A stretch of 64,000 nucleotides of DNA from Lithocarpus polystachyus (taxonomy: Eukaryota; Streptophyta; Magnoliopsida; Fagales; Fagaceae): positions 42,457,435-42,521,434 of the forward strand of contig CM066169.1 in the NCBI GenBank assembly GCA_033629205.1, given 5' to 3'. How positions within the stretch are numbered: the stretch's first letter is position 1; every line of letters begins with the position of its first letter. A program made the position numbers and the translations under genes. The notes under the pieces were generated by a model. It saw only the letters and a program-made list of their open reading frames with translations, was not told the origin of the DNA and searched no databases. This document shows, in pieces, positions 1 to 11,827 of this stretch.

Positions 1-1265
1 ACTCTCTTTTCCTCTTTTCTTCTTCTTTCTCCAGAAGCTTCACTTCTATTTTTTTCTTTTTCTTTTTTTCTCTCTTTTTTTTTTCTTTTTTCTTTTTTCT
101 ATCACTTTCTTGGCGCCTCTTTGCCTCTCTCTCTCTTTTTTTTTGGTCATTCTCTCTCTCTTTTTCAGTTGTGTTTTTTTTTTTTTTTTTAATTTTTAGT
201 TGGCGTTGGTGGATGTGGGTTTGTGCCGGTGGTGGTTGTCGGTGTTGTTGCGGGAGTGGTTGTTGGTTGCTGTTGTTGCAGCAGTGGTGGTTGTGCGGTG
301 TTGCCGCTGTTGTTGTTGTGTTTGATGATGATTATGGTGGGAGGAGTTAATATATTATTTTAATGTGTTGTAAATATTATTTTAATGTATAGAATTAAAG
401 AATAAAACATCTGATAAATGGTATATTGTAAAATGATGTAGTAAAATAATAAAATAGGCTTTTAGTGTGTTAAAATAGCATTTTTTTTGCAACATTTGCT
501 ACGGATGCTCTAAAGGTGGGCAAAATCATCCCTATCCTAATCCGACTAAAGCGACTAGGGTTCTAGATTGAATGCAATCAAATCATTTATAGAAATAGGA
601 AATGTTTGTTGCATACTATTTAGTGCACACAGTACACACACTCCCCAAGTCGAAATTGTTGCTCAAAGTCACAATTTTTCTTGTTTTTTAAGGAGTGTGT
701 ATTATGTGTGCAAGTTAATTTATGTGTGTAATAGACACTCTCCTATGAAAATAAAAGAGGGAATGTAGATGTACACCTCCTCGTGTAGGTGTAAGATTGC
801 ATTAGAGGGGCATACAACAATCTAGAATAGAAATCAAGAAAACATGAAAAATAAGCTTGACTTGATTACAAATCTAGGTTGCGGTGACTGGAGAGATAAA
901 TTCTCATGTTTGATTATCACTGAGACCTTTCCTCGCCAATTAGGTCACGATCTTATAGATAAAGATCAATATAAAATGGGGTTTTATAGTTGGGCATTCA
1001 AACCAAATACCCATCATTAATTATCGTTGCTTGGCTGATCTTTATGACAACCTGGAATGTTATGTAAAGCCGAAAAAGTGAAACTAAAAATAATTTTAAT
1101 TACTGCAGGCACATTTCAAAACCGATGTATAAATTTTAAAATACAAAATAAATAAATAAAAAACTATTTTTTGAGAAATAAATAAAAAAAATACTTTAAC
1201 ACATTTATATATTATGTTATAAATGTGACATTATTCATATTCTTTTCATGTTAGGTTTTTTTTTA
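1..1265. other. Non-coding, low-complexity stretch
   Basis: The first 190 bases are a pyrimidine-rich tract of T, TC and CT runs. A GTT/GGTGGTTG-rich stretch follows at about 200-330. The rest is AT-rich sequence without a supportable reading frame. No gene or complete repeat was recognised. Confidence 0.6.
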
Positions 1266-1270
1266 GAAGG

Positions 1271-1883
1271 TGATGAGGTCAAAATCTTCTTAGTAAGCTA
1301 CAGGGTCTTCACGTACTCGAACGAACCTGCGCAAGTCAAAAGAAACTCAAAGGGGGAGTACTAGCGTGGTACCGGCCAACGATCCTCCGATGATTAAGTT
1401 AGAAATGTTCGCAACCCTAGAGTGCTAGAGTTGGAAAGAGTTACACATACCTCATTTCTGTGAGGACTCGGGGCTATTTATAGTAGTATGGAATTGGTGT
1501 CTGTGGCGTGCTTGGGAAGATACTTCATTATCAGAACCACTTTTCGATTGTGTGGTGCGCAAGATATCTCTTTATGAGCAAGCGTGCTGGACAAGGTATT
1601 TGCTCAGGTCTAAGCGTATGTGACAAGACTACTTCTTTGTTGAAAGCGTGTAGGGCAAGTCACATTTATGCCTTTGGTTTCATCCCTTCACTTGCTTGTC
1701 CCGTCGGCGCTCTCGGCATTCCTACTATCTTGCGCCGCCAGCCTGCTTGTCGACTAGATGAGAGGGCGTGCGCCTCCCCTCACAAGTATGGGGGTCCATC
1801 GGCCTACGTGGACCCTTCAACTTATGTGGACCCTTCAGCTTATGTGGTCCGTCAGCTTTTCCTTAAATACTTTATCCTCATCA
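1271..1883 (-). repeat. El1 3' LTR
   Basis: This 613-bp repeat matches 4421-5033. A minus-strand TATAAATA box lies at 1475-1482, inside a stretch also conserved in the El2 LTRs (GTGGTACCGGCCAACGA nearby). It is the 3' LTR because the purine tract immediately follows it at 1884 on the plus-strand map. Confidence 0.88.
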
Positions 1884-2065
1884 GTTGCCCCCTACTCCTC
1901 AATCTCGTCAGCCTAAGCTGTTGGTTTGGGGAGTATACCATTGCGTGGTAGACAATGCATTAATTGCTAGTCCCTTCAAGCCGCCTTGATTGTCAGAACA
2001 CGTGTCTTTGGTCAATTGGCCTTGTGCCTAGACGAGGGTGTCGCTTCGTCTTCCGTGTACACATG

Positions 2066-2068
<3 letters not shown>

Positions 2069-2096
<28 letters not shown>
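2069..2096 (+). promoter_or_regulatory. (TA)n tract, candidate accessory-gene promoter in El1
   Basis: A 28-base TA repeat is followed by a CT-rich stretch. It lies about 270 bp before the accessory ATG at 2363. El2 has a shorter TA tract at the same place and El3 a long one, so a TATA role is likely, but no transcript evidence is available. Confidence 0.45.
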
Positions 2097-2100
<4 letters not shown>

Positions 2101-2362
2101 CTCATTTCCCTCATTTCTCTCCTTTATTTCATTCCTGTTGATTAGAGAGAAACCGTCAGCTTCAAGAACCATCACCGTCAACGCGCTTTCGTCTCCGTCA
2201 GCTTATTGAGATCGTTAACTTCCTCGGAGCCGTCTCTATATCTTGGTGAGTTGTTCTTGCTCTTATTGTCTTCTGTTTATTCATACACTTATTTGAAAGA
2301 AATTTTACCAGAAAGGTCGTCACTTGGGCTCTTAGACCCCCCTGTCGCTTGTAAGTAGTCAA

Positions 2363-4420
2363 ATGTCTAGGTAGGCGACGAGTGAGCAGTTGTCAATCTG
2401 TGAGAGAGCGGGCTACGACGAGGTCTTCCAATCAGGCCATGAGCTCAAGGAGGGTTCTTCTTGGTTGCTGGATGGTGGATCGTTAGTCCAGTCTTCTGAC
2501 GGGGATGTGGAGACTTATAGAGGACGTAAAGTAGTTAGCGAGGGCGAGGTTGATGACGACGGGGCGGAAGTGAGTGGGAGTGACGAGAGTTTGACTGGGG
2601 GCGACGAGGCCTTGGAGAGTATGTCAGGAAGCCCCGGGGATGACCGTCCATTCATTCTTCCTAAGGAGTGGACGGTTAATTATTTTATGCCGATGATGTC
2701 GAACAAAGTGTTCAACTCCCTACAGGAACGTTACCAGATCCTGGACGACATCCCGATCCGTCTTCCTAGAGAATTCGAGAGGTGTTATTCCGGGAAGACT
2801 GCGGACGTTAGCATGTACGACGCTATGTTCGCGGCAGGATTGAGGTTGCCTCTAACGGCACTCCACCGTCAGCTGGCCAACTACTTGGGGTTGTCCGTCA
2901 GTCAGATTGCCCCCAATGCTTGGAGGGTATTTATTGGGGCCAAGATCCTATGGGGTAGCCTAAGTGAGGGAAACCGTCAGCGAGCCCTTGACGAGTTTTT
3001 CTAGTGCTACCGTCCTCATCACATCGCCTCGTCCCAGGGGATCTATCACTTTTCTGCGAGGAAGAAGGAGTTGAGGCTGGTGTCTAACATGCCTGACTCT
3101 GATAGGAACTAGAAGGGCAGGTATTTTTTTGTGGAAGGGACGAACTGGGTGTACCGTCAGGAAAAGTGTGAGACGATGCCCCAAGGTTTTGACAATACCT
3201 GGGCCTTCGTCAGGGAATCAGGTCAATCCCGTCAGCTTCTCTTTAGGCTTGTATATTTCAGAGCTCTCATGTCGTCTATTTTCTCTGTTTTCTTGTATTT
3301 CAGCTAGTGCTCGTCTGGTTATCACAGAAGAGCAAGAAGCCTTCATCCTTAGGGTGACGGAGATACCTCTGGAGGAGAGGAAGTGCCAAGATCTCATAAC
3401 CCTTGACGCTCTCCACGCTCACTATGGGGGTCCCAAGCCTACACCAGAAGCCCGTCAGCTGAACAACTACTCCTGTTGTCATAAATTTTGATAACCCCTT
3501 TATTACCGTCGGTTTTACTAGGGGTCGTCTGCCGCATTCTTATACTTTCTGCTCGTCTGCCTTGTAGAAATGGAAGCCGCCAAGCTAAGGGCACAGTTTA
3601 GGACTATTGCTGCGCGCAAGAAAAAGGAGGGGAAGGGAAAGGAGAAGGAAGGGGCATCCTCGTCCCTTCCTAAGGCCGTCACCAAGGGCGTGCCAAAGAG
3701 GAAAGGTGACAGAGCTGATGACCGTCCGTCCAAAAAGCAGACCGTCACCCTTGGAGGGCACCCCCTGAAGCCTTCGCCTTCTAGGCATGGGGCCGGAAAG
3801 GGGCTGATGATGACCTCGAGCCTCGTCACCCAAGACTCTGAGCGTCGTCTTCTTACCCACAAGGAGTATGTCGTCGAGATGCTGGAGTCCATCCTCCAAG
3901 AGAAGGACGCCGACCCCTGCATTAGCCAATCACTGAAGGACTTGGGGAGCTCAGGCCTCTTCGACCTCACTCGGGTATGTGTTTTCCCGTCTTTCTTCTG
4001 CTTATTTGACTTTCACGTCAGCAAGCTGACGGTTGTTATGCCATGCAGGCCATGGTCACATGAAGGCTTTGCAAATCAAGGGGACGGCAAACGAAGGGGT
4101 GATTGCCCGTCAGCAGAGGCGCATCAAGAACCTGACTGACGGGCAAGATCAGTACAAGGAGGCCCTCTGCACTCTGAATCAGGAGATGAAAGAGCTCAGG
4201 GGCCAGTTAGAGGAGGAATGCCGTCAGCTGAAGGTGGCGCAAGAGGCGAAAGAGATGGTGGAAGGGAAGCTGACGGCCTTGTCAGGTCAAGTGGAGACAG
4301 CCAAGGCTGACGCCGTGAAGGAATTTCGGTCGTCACATTCCTTCGTTGATTCCAGTGCTGAGTACTACGGTGACGGATTTGAAGACTGTCTTAAGCAAGT
4401 CAGGTCTGCTCATCCTCACC
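2363..4420 (+). pseudogene. El1 accessory antisense gene (gypsy-type Transposase_28-like), broken
   Basis: This is the same gene as El2 9082-11362, on the strand opposite to gag-pol. The conserved start context gives an ATG at 2363, but codon 4 is TAG. The long open part (2390-3001) has an acidic N-terminus and then the conserved core around LHRQLANYLGLSVSQIAPNAW. A TAG follows where El2 reads FFWCYRP. Further exons are recognisable at about 3303-3470 (EEQEAFIL..LEERKC), 3570-3974 (a Lys-rich linker) and 4050-4420 (a coiled coil with a KELRGQLEEECRQL-type pattern), separated by GT..AG introns. The 5'-UTR intron acceptor reads TAA instead of the TAG seen in El2. The C-terminus is cut off by the right LTR. 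The domain name follows the resemblance to 'putative gypsy type transposon' proteins and was not searched. Confidence 0.7.
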
Positions 4421-5033
4421 TGATGAGGTCAAAATCTCCTCAGTAAGCTACAGGGTCTTCACGTACTCGAACGAACCTGCACAAGTCAAAAGAAACTTAA
4501 AGGGAGAGTACCGGCGTGGTACCGGCCAACGATCCTCCGATGATTAAGTTAGAAATGTTCGCAACCCTATAGTGCCAGAGTTGGGGAGAGTTACACATAC
4601 CTCCTTTCTATGAGGACTCGGGGGTATTTATAGTAGTATGGAATTGGTGTTCGTGGTGTGCTTAGGAAGATACTTCATTATCAGAATCACTTTTTGATTG
4701 CGTGGTGCGCAAAATATCTCTTTATGAGCAAGCGTGCTAGACAAGGTATCTGTTCAGGTCCAAGCGTATGCGACAAGACTACTTCTTTGTTGAAAGTGTG
4801 TAGGGCAAGTCACATTTATGCCTTCAGTTTCATCCCGTCACTTGCTTGTCCCGTCGGCGCTCTCGGCATTCCTACTATCCTACACCGCTAGCCTGCTTGT
4901 CGACTAGATGAGAGGGCGTGCGCCTCCCTTCACAAGTATGGGGGTCCGTTGGCCTACGTGGACCCTTCAGCTTATGTGGACTCTTCAGCTTATGTGGTCT
5001 GTCAGCTTTTCCTTAAATAATTTATCCCCATCA
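4421..5033 (-). repeat. El1 5' LTR
   Basis: This 613-bp partner of 1271-1883 starts TGATGAGG and ends CCCATCA. The internal sequence that should adjoin it (primer-binding site and gag) is missing. Confidence 0.87.
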
Positions 5034-5278
5034 AAAGGTTTTCATGTTAGTTTATAAGTACTTTTCTTCTCTAAAAAAAAATTTTTATAAGTACTTTATA
5101 GGAAAGTTTATATAATTTATCCAAATGAAAAATGAAATCCAAAACATGTCCTTCAAGTCTATTTTAGTTATTTGGCAGGCTCTTCCCTTCATGCGAGATA
5201 TGCAATATTCACCGACTACTCCTAACGTTATTAACAATTGATAAATAGCATACATGCAGGATGAAAGAATGAATTAGG

Positions 5279-6273
5279 CGAAAATATGTTATTAATTCCT
5301 AAAGTTTACCTAGTAAGTGTTTTTAGTTCCTAAAATTTCACACGAGCCTTATTAGTTTCTAAAATTTAAAAAATGACCTCAATTGGTCCTTCCATCAACT
5401 TTTGTTAAATTTTATTGCTTATGTGTCTATCAAAATAGTGATGTGTTATTTATTTTTATTTTTTTTATGATGTGGCAACGATATTTATTATTAACAAATT
5501 ACATGATGTGGTAAACCCACCACCCATCCCAAGTTCTCTCTTCCGATCCAAGTGGCCAGTGCCTCATGTCCGCCATTCACCAGTGCAACAAATTCAACCT
5601 CCATGGAACAAACTGAACTTCCGTAAAGAGCAACAAATCCATATTAGACGAAGATCAACCCAAGATCTAAGCTTGAATTACGCAACCCGTTACAAAACAT
5701 CTCTTATGAAAACCAATAACCCCAGCTACGGCAAATTAAATCTGGCTATAAATCTTGAAGTGGGTCTCTTTGGAAACAAGCTCAGCCATAATAATAATAA
5801 TAAAAAAATTGGGTCTGTTAGAGAACAGGTTTAAGCTCACAAAACCTCAAAATAGGGTATTCATTTGATTGCTTTTCATGGCCGTTGAGTTTGTTTAAGG
5901 TCGTCGCTGATGTTGGTGATGAGGAGGAGGGGTTGGGAGCAAAACCAAGAGGAGGGAATGAAGTACTGACCGGAGCCATTTGTGGCGTCTGAGACAAACG
6001 CGGACTTGAGGCCGGAAAAGAAAAACTTGGGATGACAGAGGGCATGGTGGAATTGCCGACATGTAATTTGTTAATAATAAAAATTGTTGCCACATCATTA
6101 AAAAAATTGACACATCACCACTCCACTAATGGAAGTTGAAGGAGGGACTAACAATGCTCATTTTATAAACTCTAGGGACCAACAATGTGCGCTTGAAATT
6201 TTAAGGACCAAAAGCGCTTACGTAGGTAAACTATAGGAACTAAACTTTAGGAACTAAAATTGTATTTTCACCG
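5279..6273. mobile_element. MULE-like MITE with long inverted arms
   Basis: The ends are inverted copies: CGAAAATATG with a 'cctaaagttta' motif on the left, and the reverse complement on the right. Internal inverted segments also match, for example GATGTGGCAACGATA near 5470 against TTGTTGCCACATCAT near 6090, and the TTTGTTAATAATAAA block. The flanking ATGAATTAGG (5269-5278) and ATGAATTATG (6274-6283) agree at 9 of 10 bases. A 9-10 bp target duplication is the Mutator-like signature. There is no transposase, so it is a non-autonomous copy. The middle (5520-5960) is unrelated filler without a convincing gene. Confidence 0.68.
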
Positions 6274-6283
6274 ATGAATTATG

Positions 6284-7091
6284 TACAAATACTTCTCAAT
6301 AGTGCATGAAACTTTCAATTCCTGCCTGAAATATCTAACCTATTATGGAAAATAAGTAAGATTCAATTTTGAGAAACACAAAGAACACTAGTCATTTTGA
6401 CACTGTTAATGGCTATATTCAACAATTTCAACATGGATCATAATTTTTGTCACAACTTGCTCATACAAAAATATTGGTCCATCTAACACTCTTAATGGCT
6501 ATATTCAACATGACTATATTAGTTGATCGCTGTTGTGAATCTTTTCAAATGAGATTGGAAATGACATTAAATGCTTTCCAACTATCATGGTTTTTACATC
6601 ATTTGAAGGAATAATCATCTTTTGAATAAATTTTGCAATTATAAAATAAAGGTGTCACTAGAAATAAATTTTGACGTATGACAATATCAGTCTTGGAAAT
6701 CCTGATGGTAATCATTAACGTAAAGTTCCAATGGGCTTCTTTCAAATTTATGAGAAAGATGATGATGGACTCGATGTGAAGTACAAAGATCCAATTTCAT
6801 TTTTGGACAGCAGATAGAGCAACAGAAGAATTTAGGGACTAAGATTGTTTTTTCTTTTATTGTGGGATATATCTTACATGAATATTTACATGCTGCATAA
6901 ATTTCCTTACTGCGTTGTATTTGTAAGACTTGTAATCGAAGACTAACGAGACCAATTAGACACTGAATATTGGTATTTGTAAAGGAAAAAAAAGGGGAAA
7001 ATAATAAAATTATGACATTTCTCATTTCACAAATGAAGGTTTCACAACCAACCAATTAACTAGGAGTATATCATTAAAGAAAATGAGAAAT
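6284..7091. other. AT-rich non-coding stretch
   Basis: No gene or clear repeat boundary was seen. The 122-codon frame at 7055-6687 has no recognisable domain, promoter or splice context and looks fortuitous. Confidence 0.5.
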
Positions 7092-7234
7092 AGGGTCTGT
7101 TTGGTATATGTGTTGAAACAATAGTTTTCGTTGTTTAAATACCACAACACGTATTTTCACAACACTTTTTTACCTACACGTATTTTCATAACACTTAAAC
7201 AATCTTATTAAAAATCTCTTACCAAATGACCCCT
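7092..7234. mobile_element. Small MITE with AGGGTCTGTTTGGT-type ends
   Basis: The left end AGGGTCTGTTTGGT matches the reverse complement of the right end, AGGGGTCATTTGGT. Internal 'CACAACACTTTTTT / AACACTTAAAC' blocks are repetitive. I could not find a target duplication, so the superfamily is uncertain. Confidence 0.45.
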
Positions 7235-7382
7235 AACATGCATAATTTGCGGTACAGAGACATATAGGCTTTCCCATAGAAGGATGTTTCATATTTTAAG
7301 CTACTATTAATAATAAAACCATTTTAATGCAAGGATAGAAGCTTCACAAATAAGTTCAATATATAGAGTTCTCTTTTAAGTT

Positions 7383-8065
7383 CTATCGTCCACCACCACC
7401 TGCACCACCACCACCACCACCACCTATGCCTCCACCAACACCACCTCCAACACCCCCACCTACACCAAATCCACCACCATGACCTGACCCTCCACCTATG
7501 CCTCCACCACCACCCCCTCCAGCTCCTCCTCCACCTCCAACACCCCCACCAGCTCCACCTCCTACACCAACACCTGCACCAAACCCACCACCATGGCCCG
7601 ATCCTCCACCAATACCTCCACCTCCGCCACCTCCACCACCACCACCACCACCACCTCCTCTTGCACCCCCTCCAATACCACCACCTACGCCACCTCCAGC
7701 TCCAAAGCCTCCACCATGCCCTGAACCACCACCAAGTCCACCACCTCCACCTCCTCCTGCTCCTCCCCCACCACCACCACCTCCAATGCCTCCTCCAGCT
7801 CCCCCACCTACACCTCCCCCAGCTCCAAAATCTCCTCCTTGACTTGACCCACTTCCAACACCACCTCTTCCTCCACCACCAAAGCCACCACCACCTCCTA
7901 CACCCCCTCCAGCACCACCACCAACACCACCCCCTGCTCCAAAGCCTCCACCATGACCTCCTCCACCTCCAATGCCACCACCTCTACCTCCACCAAAACC
8001 ACCTCCCCCACCAATTCCTCCACCACATCTTCGTCGACCTCCAAATCTACAATCGTCATCATCAC
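7383..8065 (-). pseudogene. Glycine-rich cell wall protein, 3' coding part (gene split by El2)
   Basis: On the minus strand this segment encodes a run of GGG, GGGFGG, GAGGGVGGG and GGGIGGG blocks. The tail is GGGGAGGGGR and the stop is TAG at 7383-7385. It is the bulk of a class of secreted structural proteins that assemble in the cell wall. The reading frame enters from the other side of the El2 insertion: joining 18829-18718 to 8065-7383 gives 795 bases, an uninterrupted 264-codon frame plus stop. The first residues of this part are Asp-rich and basic (DDDDCRFGGRRRCGG). The high GGT/GGA content makes the plus strand look proline-rich, which is a shadow. The gene is interrupted and presumably inactive on this haplotype. 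Confidence 0.85.
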
Positions 8066-8611
8066 TGATGATGCCGAAGTGCACCCTCAGTGAGCCGCAG
8101 GATCTTCGCGTTCAGAGTGGATCTGCACAGGTAAAAAGAACCTCAAAGGGAAATACCGGCGTGGTACCGGCCAACGACCCTCCGACGGTCAAGTTAGTAT
8201 TGCTCACAACTCCAGAGTGCCAGAGTCGGGATAGAAGCATGCGTACCTTTGTTCATGAGGGTCGAGGGTATTTATAGTGGTGTAGAGCTGGGATTTTAGC
8301 GTGTCGTAGGAGATAACCTCTGATCGGAGCCATCTCCTAAAGCGTGTTCTTTACGGATCCTTTCCTCACCGGAGCCATTCCCTTTGGCGTGGAGTGCAAG
8401 ATATCTATCCGTGTGGTGGCATGCGTGACAAGACATGATCCCTCTAGTTTTGCCTCGTCACCCGTTCACCCCGTCGGTGTGTAGGCTACGCCGTCGGGTC
8501 AGGCCGGAGAGTTTATCGGGGGGTGACGGATGGAATGGGACCGTCACCAATTATCGTGCCATCGCCCAGGTAAAGGGTGACGGCACCATCAAAACGTCAC
8601 CTTCCCTATCA
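8066..8611 (-). repeat. El2 3' LTR
   Basis: This 546-bp copy of 18166-18712 has a minus-strand TATAAATA at about 8269-8276. The polypurine tract lies directly upstream of it in element sense. Confidence 0.93.
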
Positions 8612-8627
8612 GTTCCCCCCATACTCC
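8612..8627 (-). other. El2 polypurine tract
   Basis: The minus strand reads GGAGTATGGGGGGAAC immediately before the 3' LTR TGATAGGG. This is the expected position and composition for the plus-strand primer of reverse transcription. El1 has the matching tract at 1884. Confidence 0.75.
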
Positions 8628-8792
8628 TTAATCCCGTCGGGCTCGTCTGACGGATTGAGGAGTACAGTGCGTGGCAGACAAGGCATTAATGGCTAGTCAC
8701 CTCGAGCAGGCCTAGTGTCGGAACACGTGTCCTTGAAGGACTGGCAGGCAGCTGGATGGGAAGGTCGCTTCGTCTTCCGCGCCCCAAGCCTT

Positions 8793-8804
8793 CTATATAT
8801 ATAT
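8793..8804 (+). promoter_or_regulatory. TATA tract, candidate accessory-gene promoter in El2
   Basis: CTATATATATATG is followed by a CT-rich leader and a GTGAGTT..TTGTAG intron (about 8948-9073) ending just before the accessory ATG at 9082. The same arrangement is found in El1. This supports an independent plus-strand transcription unit inside the element. Confidence 0.5.
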
Positions 8805-9081
8805 GCTCCGTTTTCCCTCACTTCTCTCCTTTTATTCTAATTCCGCTGATCAGAGAGAAAACGTCACCTCACGGAGATCATAGTTGCTTTCTGGCTCTCG
8901 TCTGCTGTTTGACACCGTCAGCTTCATTCGCACTTCCGTTATAACTTGGTGAGTTATTCCCCCCCCCCCCCTTTTCTTTTCAATTTCCTCGATTTAGTCG
9001 CATACTGAGCTTTTGAAAGACGTTTCTGGAAAGGCCGTCACTGAGGTTCTTAGACCACCCCCGTCACTTGTAGGTAGTAAG

Positions 9082-11362
9082 ATGCCTAGGGAGACATCGA
9101 GTGAGCAGTCGTCAGCCCGCGGAGGGGCGGGCTACGACGAGGTCTTTCCGTTGGGCCACGAGCCAGGGGAAGACTCTTCTTGGTCATCAGAGGATGAGTC
9201 GTCGATGCAGCTTTCCGATGAAGAAGTTCACCAAGGTGAAGTTGTGAGGGAAGGTGGAGGTGACGACCAAGTAAGGGAGAGTGGGAGTGACGGGAATTCC
9301 GCGGGGGGTGAAGACTTGGAGAGCACATCGGGAGGTTCTGGGGACGACCGTCCATTCATCCTTCCCAAAGAGTGGTCAGTTAATTACTTCTTGCCGACAA
9401 TGACGGAGAAAATCTTCAACTCCCTGCGCACGCGCGCTACCAGATACCCGACGATATCCCGATCCGTCTCCCCCTAGAGAAGGAGAGGTGTTACTCCGGG
9501 AAGAACGCGGACGTTGGCATGTATGATGCCATGTTCGCGGCAGGATTAAGGTTGCCTCTGATGGCGCTCCACCGTCAGTTGGCAAATTACCTCGGGCTGT
9601 CCGTCAGCCAGATTGCCCCCAACGCCTGGAGGGTGTTCATCGGCTCTGAGATATTGTGGGGGAGCCTGAGTGGAGGGCACCGTCAACTGACCCTTGACGA
9701 GTTCTTTTGGTGTTACCGTCCACACCACATCACTTCGTCCAAGGGGATTTATCACTTCTCTGGGAGGAGGAAGGAGTTGAGGCTGGTGTCGGACATGCCT
9801 GACTCCAACAGGAATTGGAAGGGCAGGTATTTTTTTGTGGAGGGGACAAGTTGGGTTTGCCGTGAGGAGGAGTGGGGGTCGATTCCTCACGGATTTGACA
9901 ACACTTGGGGTTACGTCAGGAAGTCAGGTCGTCGCCGTCAGCATTGCTTATCAGCTTATTTTAGTCCAAGGTTCTAACCCGTTTGTTTTACTTTTCCTTT
10001 TCAGCTTTCGCTCGCCCCGTAATCTCGGAGGAGCAAGAGGCCTTCATCCTCAAGTTAACGGAGATACCCTTAGAAGAGAGGAAGTGTCGCGACCTCATCA
10101 CGCCTGACGCCCTCCACGCTTATTGTGGAGGACCATTGCCAACAAAGGAGGCACGCCGCTTAGACAAGTTATCCCGTCAACGTAAGTTCAATCGACTTGT
10201 TCATCCCCGTCAACTTTACTTGGCATTTTTATATTTGGTCCTTGTCTTGTAGAGATGGAGTCCGGTAAGCTGAGGGCTCAGATCAGGGCCGTCGCTACCC
10301 GTAAAAAGAAGGAAGGGAAGGGTAAGGAAGGGGCGTCCACTTCCATCCCGAAGGCCATCAACAAGGGCGCGCCAAAAAGGAAAGGTGACGGGACCGAAGG
10401 CCGCCCGGCGAAGAAAGTAGCGGTCACCCCTGGTGATCATTCTGCGAGACCCCCGTCACCCAAACACAGGGCCGGCAAGGGGCTGATGTCGGTCCAAGGT
10501 CCCGTCATCCCAGAGGACGGGCGCTGCATCCTTACTCACAAGGAGTATGCCTTGGAGCGGTTGGACTCCATCTTGGGGACGAGGGAAGCTGATTCTTGCG
10601 TCAGCCAGTCTGTGCAGGACCTGGGGGACTCAGGCCTCTTCGATCTCGCCAGGGCATGTATATTCTTTACTACTAGTCTCGTCTGCTTTTTGTGGTACTG
10701 TGCTGACGGAAGTTTTGCTCCATAGGCAATGGTTCGCATGAGGGCCATGCAAGTCAAGGGGGCGAAGGGCGAAGGGCGAGGAGCTGCTGGCCCGTCAGAA
10801 GAAGCGCATCACGAATCTTTCTGACGGGTTGAACCAGTACAAGGAAGCTTCTTGGACTCTGAACGTGGAAGTAAAAGAGCTGAAAGACAAGCTTGAAGAA
10901 GCAACCCGTCAACTAGGGAGGGAGACGAAGGCTAGAGTGACGGCGGAGAAGGAGCTGTTGTCACTCCTGGGCCAAGTGGAGACGGCGAAGGCTGATGCCG
11001 TTACAGAATTCAAGACAACCCAGACATTCATCGATGCCTGCGTCAAGTACTATGGTGACGGGTTTGAGGACTGCCTCAAGCAGGTGAAGTCCCTCTTCCC
11101 CCACCTTGACTTGTCGAGGGTGTCTATGGATGATCCGGTGCCGTAAACTCCTGTGGGCGACCCCGTCATGGTGGATGACGACAGCCCCAGTGGGTCTGGG
11201 ATGCAGCCAAAGAATGACGGCGTCGTCCTCGCCCAGCCTGCTCAAGATCCGTCCGGCGCTCAGACGGTCCTGTCATCCGACCCTTCCGGCTTCGAAGGAT
11301 TCCCGGTAGCCCAAGATCCTCCCAAGGACGACGAGGTCGTCTCGGATGCTCCTGCCGCTTAG
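9082..11362 (+). pseudogene. El2 accessory antisense gene (gypsy-type Transposase_28-like)
   Basis: This multi-exon gene lies opposite gag-pol, between pol and the 3' LTR. Exon 1 starts at ATG 9082 (MPRETSSEQS), is acidic, and then carries the core LHRQLANYLGLSVSQIAPNAW and LTLDEFFWCYRPHH motifs to about 9930. Introns follow at about 9931-10004, 10182-10253 and 10654-10725, all with plausible GT..AG ends. Exon 2 has EEQEAFILKLTEIPLEERKC and exon 3 is a Lys-rich, nuclear-signal-like linker. Exon 4 is a coiled coil (KELKDKLEEATRQL) ending in an acidic tail at 11362. Compared with El1 there is a frameshift near 9430-9448, a second near 10770-10795, and an in-frame TAA at 11144-11146, so the copy is probably dead. 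Function is unknown. A DNA-binding or regulatory role is only suggested by composition. Confidence 0.75.
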
Positions 11363-11827
11363 TCTTTGTAGAATTTTTTATCCTGTCCCTTTTTTGTAAA
11401 TGTGGCCCCGTCATTTTGAGGGCTTTTGTAAGAACAAGGTTTTTGTAATATGATAGTCTATCTTCATCAATTGTAATAGGTTATCTTTTTTCCATGCCTT
11501 CTGTATGTGTTTTTTTTTTTTTTTTTTATTGCTTCGCGGCAGTCCAATTTTGGACTTTTTAAGCTTTTTGCACCAAGCCACGGCCTTCCAACGGGGTCGT
11601 CAGCTTTGAATCATGCCTTGAGAATATTTTAGGATGTGATTGCCAATTTTTGCATCTGACGAGCTCGCGCCTTGTTAGATTAGGGTAGAATTCTTTTCGA
11701 GCCGTCACCTTACAAACCGTCAGCTTGAAGGCCTGACCTATTTTCGCACTTGGAATATAGGCTTAACTTTTTAGGATAGTGCCGTTGTTTTGGGGCCTTT
11801 TATTCTCGCGCTTGACGGGCTAACATG

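Larger units (their letters stand above)
1271..5033 (-). mobile_element. El1: deleted Ty3/Gypsy LTR retrotransposon
   Basis: Two 613-bp direct repeats (1271-1883 and 4421-5033) begin TGATGAGG and end ATCA. They flank 2.5 kb of internal sequence. The possible target duplication is GAAGG (1266-1270) against AAAGG (5034-5038), four of five bases. The polypurine-tract side (minus strand of 1884-1893, GGGGGCAAC) adjoins the left LTR, so the element reads on the minus strand like its relative El2. Gag, pol and primer-binding site are absent. The accessory gene runs straight into the right LTR at 4420/4421, where it shares a few bases with the LTR start, suggesting a microhomology deletion. By hand the LTRs differ at about 43 positions (7%), so the copy is older than El2. 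A 12-base match flanks both sides (1243-1254 and 5039-5050), probably a pre-existing repeat of the target. Confidence 0.88.

Noticed and set aside
1508..1951. 147-codon frame in the El1 LTR
   Set aside because: It lies in the LTR, recurs only partly in the other LTR, and has no recognisable product.
1243..5050. 12-base TTTTCATGTTAG on both sides of El1 as a long target duplication
   Set aside because: It is offset differently from the two LTR ends (16 bases on the left, 5 on the right), so it is not a simple insertion duplication.
6687..7055. 122-codon minus-strand frame
   Set aside because: No domain, no splice or promoter context, and AT-rich surroundings; likely chance.
7498..8068. Proline- and histidine-rich plus-strand frames
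   Set aside because: They are the complementary shadow of the glycine-rich repeats of the minus-strand gene, which has a signal peptide, promoter and stop.
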